A stretch of 7,937 nucleotides of DNA. It comes from an uncultured Collinsella sp. (GTDB taxonomy: Bacteria; Actinomycetota; Coriobacteriia; Coriobacteriales; Coriobacteriaceae). The stretch covers positions 1 through 7,937 of the forward strand of contig CABUAL010000078.1 of the NCBI GenBank assembly GCA_902489515.1. Direction: 5' to 3'. A program made the position numbers and the translations under genes. The notes beneath the pieces are model-generated. The model worked only from the letters and a program-made list of their open reading frames with translations. It was not told where the DNA came from and did not search any database. This document shows, one piece after another, positions 1 to 5,720 of the stretch. Within the stretch, counting starts at the first letter, position 1. Every line of letters starts with the position of its first letter.

Positions 1-1
1 C

Positions 2-1486
2 GTACCCGATTCCATGCTGGGCCAGAGCCTGCGCGACCGCTACACCAAGGTCGACGAGGTTCCCTTCGATTTCTCGCGCCGTCGCCTGAGCGTAGTTGTC
101 GCCGACGCCCAAGGCAAAACCCAGATGGTTACCAAGGGCGCCGCCGAGGAAATGCTCGAGATCTGCTCCTTTGTCGAGATCGATGGCATCGCTCAGCCGC
201 TCACCGACGAGAAGCTCGCCCAGATTCGCAAGCAGATCGCCGGACTTAACGCCGAGGGCCTACGCGTAATTGCCGTGGCGCAGAAGACCAATCCGCGCTG
301 CGTGGGCGAGTTTGGCATCGCCGACGAATGCGACATGGTGCTGATGGGCTTTTTGGCCTTCCTCGATCCGCCCAAAGCAAGTACCGCGGGCGCCGTCGCC
401 ACCCTCGAGGCCAAGGGCGTGGCGGTCAAGGTCCTAACCGGCGACAACGACCGCGTCGCCGCCACCGTCTGCGAGCAGATTGGTATCGATGCGAGCAACG
501 TCTTGCTCGGCTCCGAGATCGATGCGCTCGATGACGCCGAACTTGCCGAGCGCGCCGAGAAAACCCACCTCTTCGCCAAGCTCTCGCCGCTGCAGAAGGC
601 GCGCCTGGTACGTGTCATGCGCGAGATGCTCGGCCACACCGTGGGCTTTATGGGCGACGGCATCAACGACGCCGCCGCCATGCGTGCGAGCGATTGCGGC
701 ATCTCGGTCGATTCGGCCGTCGACATTGCCAAGGAATCCGCCGATATCATCTTGCTTCAGAAGGACCTGGGCGTGCTCGAGCGCGGCATCATCGAAGGCC
801 GCCGCACCTACGGCAACCTGCTCAAGTACCTCAAGACCACGGTGAGCTCCAACTTTGGCAATGTGCTGTCCGTGACCGTCGCGAGCCTGTTCTTGCCGAT
901 TTTGCCCATGAGCGCCCTGCAGCTGGTGCTGCTGTCGCTGGTCTACGAGATCGTGTGCATCGCGCTGCCGTGGGACACCGTCGATGACGCCTGGACTGCC
1001 CGCCCGCGTGCCTGGGACGCCGCGTCCATCAAGGGCTTTATGCTCGAGCTGGGCCCCGTGAGCTCGCTGTTTGACATCGTGACCTTCGCCGCGCTCTTCT
1101 TTGTCGTATGCCCCGCCGCCGTGGACGCAAGCTGGTCCGAGCTTGCCGCCGCGGGCGACGTCGCGGGTATGGCGACCTTTGCTGCGCTCTTCCAGAGCGG
1201 CTGGTTTGTCGAGTCCATGTGGTCGCAGACACTCGTGGTCCACATGCTGCGCTCCCCGCATCTGCCGAGCCCGCGCGACCACGCCGCGCCCGCACTGTGC
1301 GTTCTTACCGTGCTGGGCCTGGCGCTCGTCACATGGCTGCCGGCAAGCCCCATCGCCGATGCGCTCGGCCTCATGCCGCTGCCCACGAGCTTTTTTGGGC
1401 TGCTCATTGGCATCGTTACCGCCTATATCGCGCTCACCCAGCTGGCAAAGCGCCGCTACATTGCCCGCCACGGCGAGCTGCTGTAG
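2..1486 (+). CDS. mgtA: Magnesium-translocating P-type ATPase (MgtA/MgtB family, P-IIIB), 5'-partial
   Basis: This is a membrane pump that imports Mg2+ using ATP. About 494 C-terminal residues are visible; the reading frame is open to the window edge, so the ATG at 14 is internal and the true start, the actuator domain and the phosphorylated Asp of DKTGT lie upstream. Numbering from the ATG at 14: the nucleotide-binding domain has PFDFSRRR (17-24) and KGA (41-43), followed by DPPK (118-121), TGDN (142-145) and the hinge motif MGDGINDA (213-220). M5 to M10 follow from about residue 275 to 478. Family-diagnostic stretches are SSNFGNV (278-284), GPVSSLFDI (347-355) and LFQSGWFVE (392-400), which match the enterobacterial MgtA I remember. 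M6 reads SLVYE where well-studied members have NLLYD, an unusual change in the ion-site region. The gene converges on the LuxR gene and no functional link to the downstream cluster is evident. Confidence 0.95.
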   Translation, partial: VPDSMLGQSLRDRYTKVDEVPFDFSRRRLSVVVADAQGKTQMVTKGAAEEMLEICSFVEIDGIAQPLTDEKLAQIRKQIAGLNAEGLRVIAVAQKTNPRCVGEFGIADECDMVLMGFLAFLDPPKASTAGAVATLEAKGVAVKVLTGDNDRVAATVCEQIGIDASNVLLGSEIDALDDAELAERAEKTHLFAKLSPLQKARLVRVMREMLGHTVGFMGDGINDAAAMRASDCGISVDSAVDIAKESADIILLQKDLGVLERGIIEGRRTYGNLLKYLKTTVSSNFGNVLSVTVASLFLPILPMSALQLVLLSLVYEIVCIALPWDTVDDAWTARPRAWDAASIKGFMLELGPVSSLFDIVTFAALFFVVCPAAVDASWSELAAAGDVAGMATFAALFQSGWFVESMWSQTLVVHMLRSPHLPSPRDHAAPALCVLTVLGLALVTWLPASPIADALGLMPLPTSFFGLLIGIVTAYIALTQLAKRRYIARHGELL

Positions 1487-1588
1487 CAAGTAGACGGAAA
1501 ACACCCTGCCAGCTGCCGTTGCCACTACCACAGCTGCCAACGCCGCTGCCGTTGCCTCTGCCGCCGCCGCAGTCTATCCCCCCAGCAG
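1487..1588. other. C-rich, CTG/GCC-rich spacer tract
   Basis: This non-coding stretch follows the mgtA stop codon. It is strongly purine-poor on the plus strand between about 1500 and 1588 and contains the 12-mer GCTGCCGTTGCC twice (1512-1523 and 1545-1556) plus a related copy, GCTGCCAACGCC, at 1533-1544. No start codon with a ribosome binding site, no RNA gene and no convincing terminator is seen here. It may be a slippage-prone low-complexity tract. Confidence 0.5.
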
Positions 1589-1651
1589 TTGCGGTGAAAT
1601 AGTTCCTGTTTAAAGCCCCGTGACTTTAATTTAGGGACTATTCCACCGCAA
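1589..1651. repeat. Long imperfect inverted repeat between convergent genes
   Basis: The arms 1589-1607 and 1633-1651 pair over 19 positions with one mismatch (A1597/C1643, which becomes a U-G wobble if transcribed from the minus strand) and one G-U wobble (T1604/G1636). After a small internal bulge, a second 6-bp stem (1610-1615 with 1624-1629) closes on the 8-nt loop CCCCGTGA. It lies between the 3' ends of mgtA and the LuxR gene, the place for a bidirectional terminator, and could serve as one. Neither side carries a clear T-run, so a dispersed repeat or MITE-like element is an equally good reading. Confidence 0.65.
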
Positions 1652-1667
1652 CGTATTGGGAGATTAC

Positions 1668-3212
1668 CTAGTCCTTGGGTGTCCAGGACCAGAAGAAGTT
1701 GATGAGGGCCACGCGCGAGGCGGTACCGGCCTTCTTGTTGATCGAGGAAATGTGGCGATAGAGCGTGGAGCGCGAAAGAAAGAGCGTTGTGGCGATGTCC
1801 TGAACGCTCTGGTCCGAAACGACCAAGACCTCAAGAATATCGCGCTCGCGCTCTGTAAGCCCAAAGGTGGCGACGAAGGCATCAAGGCGTTCATCGGACG
1901 TGAGCTCCGCTGCCTCCACGGGCTCGGGGTCGGAGCATGTGGGCGCAAGATCCCCACCAAGATCGTCGGTGGCAAGCGGCAGTCCGTCCCGCATCGCGGC
2001 ATCATCGGCTCGTTGCCCCAACTGCCCCAGCAGCGTAATCGCAATGCCCACAAACATCACGAGCGCCGCACCGACCGCAGCCAGCACATTTTGACTCGAG
2101 ATAATCGCCACTGCCGGCGCCGTCACGAACATCGAGCACACGTTGTTGACGACGCGACCCATGCACGGCCAAAAATATGACCAGCGCGCATAGAGCGAGA
2201 CGGCGGCATATTTTGTGGTAAAGAACACCACGAAAAAGCCCGAGCCCAGATAAAAGATGATCGTGGTAGCGAGCTCGTTGCCACCATTGCCGTCGACGAT
2301 GAGCACAAAGAACGAAAGCGTGGACAGTATGGCGGCGCATGTCATGCCGATATTCATATACGAACGGCCGTGCAGGTCAAATCGTGCGCCAGCGGCCAAC
2401 GAGCTCACGACAAGCAGCAGGCGCGGCCAATCGCCCAAATCGACGGCTCCGACAGCATGCAGGGTCGTGAAGCCCGCGTTGAGAGCGGCGAATACGCCGG
2501 AAAGATACGCCGTCGCCACGGTCAGGCGAACTACGGCGCGACGGAATGCCGCCTTTGCCTCGGGATCGTCATGCCACTTGGCGCCATATTCCAGAGCATC
2601 TACCGAAAGCCCGGCAGCACTGGGTTCAAAGTTGGGATTGGACTCGTCGCGCAGCTTGGCGCGTCGGGCACCGTGGAGCAACGCCACCTGCGCGATCGCG
2701 CAGACGACCAGAACAGCCTGCTGAGGAATGCCGGCAGGCATCACCATGTGGTTGAGCACCTGCACCAGAACGCCCATGGCGTAGGAAAGTGCAGCCGCAC
2801 GCGCCAAGCAGGGCGTCCGCGCAAAGCGCCGCGCAAAGTTTGCATGGGCAGTCGATCCGCAGTAGCCCAGCGCGCAGCACGCCACCAAACCGCCGGCAAT
2901 TACCACCTCAACCTGAACCGCCATAATCAACAGCAGCAATGCCGCCACCAGCAAAACGCCCGTAACGTCACTCGTTGCTTCAATGGCATGGGGACGGCGA
3001 TAGTACAGAATAGGACGCACAAAAAAGCCAATCACGCTCGCGCCGATGACAAGGCTCTCATAAATAACGACCTCGTTCGGAGACACGAACTCGGCCATGC
3101 GCACATCAAAAAGATACTCGCACGCCAAAAACGTGAAGAAGAACAGCGCCAGGCATATAATCTCCCGAATGCCCCGACGCAAATATTCGGTTGTGTCTCC
3201 CATGCCCCTCAT
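1668..3212 (-). CDS. Polytopic membrane protein with C-terminal LuxR-type helix-turn-helix (transcriptional regulator)
   Basis: Predicted membrane-bound transcription factor of 514 residues. The N-terminal ~400 residues hold about twelve hydrophobic segments, roughly at 17-35, 48-66, 83-103, 104-123, 139-156, 164-181, 228-248, 264-279, 289-307, 315-334, 355-374 and 378-397, with a polar loop near 182-225. An acidic linker leads to a LuxR/GerE DNA-binding domain at about 450-510, with LTERERDILEVL, a helix-turn-helix (DIATTLFLSRSTLYRHISSI) and KKAG. No receiver domain is present. This MFS-like-plus-LuxR architecture is frequent in Coriobacteriia, where ligands are mostly unknown. I chose the ATG at 3212, which has GGGGG 6 nt upstream; a TTG at 3233 would add seven residues but has no ribosome binding site. 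The gene is divergent from the zinc-ribbon/SPFH cluster, so control of that cluster, of itself, or of distant genes are all possible. Confidence 0.88.
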   Translation of the reverse strand: MRGMGDTTEYLRRGIREIICLALFFFTFLACEYLFDVRMAEFVSPNEVVIYESLVIGASVIGFFVRPILYYRRPHAIEATSDVTGVLLVAALLLLIMAVQVEVVIAGGLVACCALGYCGSTAHANFARRFARTPCLARAAALSYAMGVLVQVLNHMVMPAGIPQQAVLVVCAIAQVALLHGARRAKLRDESNPNFEPSAAGLSVDALEYGAKWHDDPEAKAAFRRAVVRLTVATAYLSGVFAALNAGFTTLHAVGAVDLGDWPRLLLVVSSLAAGARFDLHGRSYMNIGMTCAAILSTLSFFVLIVDGNGGNELATTIIFYLGSGFFVVFFTTKYAAVSLYARWSYFWPCMGRVVNNVCSMFVTAPAVAIISSQNVLAAVGAALVMFVGIAITLLGQLGQRADDAAMRDGLPLATDDLGGDLAPTCSDPEPVEAAELTSDERLDAFVATFGLTERERDILEVLVVSDQSVQDIATTLFLSRSTLYRHISSINKKAGTASRVALINFFWSWTPKD

Positions 3213-3247
3213 GGTTAACCCCCAGCCGCTCAATTGTCTGGAAATCT

Positions 3248-3256
3248 ATTTTAATA
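3248..3256 (-). promoter_or_regulatory. Possible -10 element for the LuxR-type regulator gene
   Basis: On the minus strand the sequence TATTAAAAT contains TAAAAT, which matches five of six positions of TATAAT. Transcription would begin near 3241 and give a leader of about 30 nt including the GGGGG ribosome binding site at 3219-3223. No good -35 hexamer is present; the nearest candidate, TTCGAT at 3278-3273, is poor and 19 nt away. Confidence 0.3.
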
Positions 3257-3380
3257 AAGAACCAGTCTCAATATCGAAGCCAGGCTCGAAATGCTGCCAA
3301 TTCGACCCCAGCCGTCCACATCACGCCGCGATTTTGAGCCGCATGGACCAGAAGGGACGCGCGCGATCTCTAGCTCGGCC

Positions 3381-3508
3381 AGGAGTGTCCCCAACTACCA
3401 CTCATTTAAGTACGTCCCCAATGAGTGCAATGACTACCCGCAGCAAGGAGTGTCCCTATGTGTCGGATGAAAAATGGGCCATGTGTCCCAGTTGTGGAGA
3501 CTCCTTGA
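3381..3508. repeat. Cluster of GGAGTGTCCC words with small stem-loop (REP-like)
   Basis: AGGAGTGTCCC occurs at 3381-3391 and 3446-3456, and CAAGGAGTCTCC, the same word with one change, occurs inverted at 3497-3508. GTCCCCAA is present at 3387-3394 and 3414-3421, and GTCCCA at 3485-3490. An 8-bp perfect stem, CACTCATT (3399-3406) with AATGAGTG (3420-3427), encloses one GTCCCC in its 13-nt loop. Short stem-loops with GGGGAC/GTCCCC words are reminiscent of REP-like sequences mobilised by Y1 transposases; no transposase is in the window, so this is an inference from pattern alone. Confidence 0.4.
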
Positions 3509-3541
3509 GCCGTCTGGGTATCGCGAAGGATCGCACACTCC

Positions 3542-3582
3542 CCCATCATCAAAAGTGACACACGCTACCTGTTGATGGGAGG
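3542..3582 (+). promoter_or_regulatory. Hairpin overlapping the Shine-Dalgarno of the DUF4428 gene
   Basis: CCCATCA (3542-3548) is the exact complement of TGATGGG (3573-3579), giving a 7-bp stem with a 24-nt loop. The last three bases of the right arm are the first three of the GGGAGG ribosome binding site (3577-3582), which sits 5 nt before the ATG at 3588. In the leader RNA the stem could partly mask the ribosome binding site of the first gene of the cluster. The stem is short for its loop, so it may be coincidental. Confidence 0.35.
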
Positions 3583-3587
3583 CAGCC

Positions 3588-4325
3588 ATGGGCTTCTTTG
3601 ACAAGATGTTCGAGAAGAAAGAGTGCGCGATTTGCGGTACCGAGCTGGGACTTCTAGGTAAGACAAAAATCAATGAAGGCTACCTGTGCAAAGAGTGCGC
3701 CGGCAAGCTCTCCCCCTACTTTCACGGCTATCGCTCCAGCACCGCGGACGACATCCGTGAGCAACTCGCCTACCGCGAGGCCAACGCCGAACGCCTGTCT
3801 TCGTTCAACCCCACGCGCACGCTTTCTGCCGGGCGCACCAATATTATGCTCGATGAGGACGCGGGCCTGCTGATCATCACTTCGCAGAGCCGCTGGCGCG
3901 ACGCCAATCCCGACATCATCGAGTTCTCGCAGGTACTCGGCTGCGATATGGATATCGACGAGCATCGCACCGAGATCTATCGCGAGACCAAGGACGGCGA
4001 GCGCGAGAGCTACAACCCGCCGCGCTACGACCTGGATTACGACTTTAATCTGACCATCCACGTCAACACGCCGTACTTTACCGAGATCAACCTGCGCGTG
4101 AACGACTCCACCATCGATCAGCGCGGCTCCATCGAATACCGCGAGGCCAAGCGCCAGGCAACCGAGGTCCGCGACGCGCTGGTGCAGCTGCGCCAGGAGA
4201 CGCGCGACAGCGTCGTGGCCGCCAAGGCCCCCAAGACCGCGGTGACCTGCCCCTTCTGCGGAGCCACCACCATTCCCGATGCCAGTGGGCGCTGCGAATA
4301 CTGCGGCGGCGCCATCGGCGCATAG
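3588..4325 (+). CDS. DUF4428 domain protein with N- and C-terminal zinc ribbons
   Basis: Cytoplasmic protein of 245 residues and unknown function. The N-terminal DUF4428 zinc ribbon has Cys13, Cys16, Cys34 and Cys37 around the family pattern CGTELGLLGKTKI, followed by LSPYF and an EQLAYREAN helix (58-66). The middle (about 75-175) looks like a beta-rich domain, with LDEDAGLLIITS and NPPRYDLDYDFNLTIHVN as recognisable family stretches. A charged helix (180-208) leads to a second ribbon, CPFC...CEYC (Cys221, 224, 236, 239). No signal peptide or membrane helix is present. The ATG follows GGGAGG by 5 nt. It is the first gene of the run, 24 bp before the next. From memory, DUF4428 genes often neighbour SPFH and TFIIB-type zinc-ribbon genes, which fits this order. 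The double ribbon suggests protein-protein docking rather than catalysis; that is inference. Confidence 0.9.
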   Translation: MGFFDKMFEKKECAICGTELGLLGKTKINEGYLCKECAGKLSPYFHGYRSSTADDIREQLAYREANAERLSSFNPTRTLSAGRTNIMLDEDAGLLIITSQSRWRDANPDIIEFSQVLGCDMDIDEHRTEIYRETKDGERESYNPPRYDLDYDFNLTIHVNTPYFTEINLRVNDSTIDQRGSIEYREAKRQATEVRDALVQLRQETRDSVVAAKAPKTAVTCPFCGATTIPDASGRCEYCGGAIGA

Positions 4326-4349
4326 CCTCCGGCAGCGAAAGGACCGATC

Positions 4350-5672
4350 ATGGCCTTCGAGAGCGTTAACTATCAGTGCCCTGCCTGCGGTGGCCCCTTG
4401 CATTTTGCCAGCGCCGAGCAAAAGCTCGTCTGCGACTACTGCGATTCTCGTTTTGAAGTCGAAGAAGTCGAGGCCCTCTATCGCGAGCGCCAGGACAAGG
4501 CAGATGCCAAAGCCGATGCAGCAGCCGCAACGCCCAAGCCCGTCGCCGACGACGCGGTGCAGGAGCTCGCCCAAAACGCCGGCTACATCTGCTCGTCGTG
4601 CGGCGCCGAGCTCGTGTCCGACGGCACCGTCGCCGTCACCACCTGCCCGTACTGCGGCAACTCCGCCGTAGCGCCCGGCCAGCTCTCTGGCGACTTCTCG
4701 CCCGACCTGGTGATTCCGTTTAAGCTCGGGCGCGATGACGTCACGGCCGCACTCAAGGAACACTACAAGGGCAAGATCTTGCTGCCCAAGAGCTTTGTCA
4801 CCGGCAACCACATCGACGAGGTCCAAGGTGTCTACGTGCCGTTTTGGCTCTACGGCGCCCGCGTTGACGGCGAAGTGTACTTTGACGCGACCAACGAGAC
4901 CGTGACCGAGGAATCCGACCGCACCGTCACGACCACCGACCACTACGATGCCTATCGCAAGGGCAATATCTCGTTTAAGCGCGTGCCCGTCGACGGATCA
5001 TCCAAGATGCCCGACGGCCACATGGACGCCATCGAGCCGTTTGACTACGACGCACTGCGTCCGTTCTCGGTCGCATATATGCCCGGCTACATCGCCAACC
5101 GTTACGACGAGGACTGCGAGACTTGCAAGGCGCGCGCCGAGCGCCGCATGGAAGAAAGCACAATCTCGGCCCTGCGCGAAACCGTCGTCGACGAATATGA
5201 CGATGCCACGGTCGAAAGCAAGCAGCTCGACTACACCTGGGAAGACAGCGACTATGCCCTGTTCCCCGTGTGGATGCTTTCCACCTCGTGGAACGGCAAG
5301 AGCTACCTGTTTGCCATGAACGGCCAAACCGGCCGTATGGTCGGCGAGCTTCCTTGCTCCAAGCCCAAGCTCGCCATCGCCTCGGTGCTGTTCTTTGTGA
5401 TCGGGTTTGTCTTCTCCCAGATTCTCTTTATGGGCGAGAACGCCTTCGATCCGGATTACCTCGCCTTTGATGTCGAGGGCATCCTCATCAACATCGTCGC
5501 GCCGCTGATCATCGTGATCATCGCAGACGTGCTGCTGGTAGGCCAGCTCAAGACGGCCAACGAGGCCACCCACGCCGATTGCTACTGCGGCGAGCTCGAC
5601 CTGACCGAGAAGCACGACACCTTCAGCCACACCGAAACCACCGTTGTCATGAAGGACAACAAGGACGATTAG
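4350..5672 (+). CDS. TFIIB-type double zinc-ribbon membrane protein (YdjG-like)
   Basis: Membrane-anchored protein of 440 residues. Zinc ribbon 1 is Cys10, 13, 28, 31 (CPACGGPL...CDYC); an Ala/Lys-rich linker (48-68) separates it from ribbon 2, Cys81, 84, 99, 102 (CSSCGAEL...CPYCG). The conserved core begins at VIPFKLGRDD (121-130) and includes KGKILLPKSF (140-149) and GVYVPFWLYG (160-169), stretches typical of this family. An extra CETC pair (256, 259) lies mid-protein. Two hydrophobic helices, about 341-362 and 378-398, form a hairpin anchor; the tail has CYCGE (411-415). In B. subtilis a protein of this type, YdjG, works with YdjH as a membrane anchor for the PspA homologue and the SPFH protein YdjI. 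AAAGGA lies 6 nt before the ATG, and 48 bp separate it from the SPFH gene, so cotranscription is likely. The function of this homologue is inferred from family and context. Confidence 0.88.
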   Translation: MAFESVNYQCPACGGPLHFASAEQKLVCDYCDSRFEVEEVEALYRERQDKADAKADAAAATPKPVADDAVQELAQNAGYICSSCGAELVSDGTVAVTTCPYCGNSAVAPGQLSGDFSPDLVIPFKLGRDDVTAALKEHYKGKILLPKSFVTGNHIDEVQGVYVPFWLYGARVDGEVYFDATNETVTEESDRTVTTTDHYDAYRKGNISFKRVPVDGSSKMPDGHMDAIEPFDYDALRPFSVAYMPGYIANRYDEDCETCKARAERRMEESTISALRETVVDEYDDATVESKQLDYTWEDSDYALFPVWMLSTSWNGKSYLFAMNGQTGRMVGELPCSKPKLAIASVLFFVIGFVFSQILFMGENAFDPDYLAFDVEGILINIVAPLIIVIIADVLLVGQLKTANEATHADCYCGELDLTEKHDTFSHTETTVVMKDNKDD

Positions 5673-5720
5673 CCATTCTGACCAATACCACCCGGCCTTT
5701 GACGAGAAAGGAAGATCACC

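Larger units (their letters stand above)
3213..3587. other. Divergent intergenic region between the LuxR gene and the zinc-ribbon/SPFH cluster
   Basis: This 375-bp spacer holds no gene I can support. The part nearest the LuxR gene (3241-3275) is AT-rich and probably carries its promoter. A 16-bp imperfect dyad, tcgaagccaggctcga, lies at 3274-3289. Repeated GTCCC words and a stem-loop occupy 3381-3508, and a hairpin overlaps the ribosome binding site of the next gene. I found no convincing -35/-10 pair for the rightward cluster. A possible 45-codon reading frame (3421-3558) lacks a ribosome binding site. Confidence 0.6.

Noticed and set aside
14..16. ATG at 14 as the mgtA start
   Set aside because: The frame is open to the window edge and the first visible residues already lie within the nucleotide-binding domain; the phosphorylation motif must be upstream.
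434..1540. 368-codon open frame on the minus strand across mgtA
   Set aside because: The plus strand carries unmistakable P-type ATPase motifs; the antisense translation is His/Gln/Gly/Arg-rich with no family signature.
3213..3233. TTG start at 3233 for the LuxR regulator
   Set aside because: No ribosome binding site precedes it, while the ATG at 3212 has GGGGG at a suitable distance; the TTG cannot be excluded entirely.
3381..3508. CRISPR-like array
   Set aside because: The repeated words are only 8 to 12 bp, unevenly spaced and partly inverted; there are no constant repeats with equal spacers and no cas genes.
3654..4943. 429-codon open frame on the minus strand across the DUF4428 and membrane zinc-ribbon genes
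   Set aside because: It spans two genes and their gap, its translation is a Gly/Val/Ala/Asp-rich composition typical of antisense frames in GC-rich DNA, and it has no recognisable domain; the plus-strand proteins have clear motifs.
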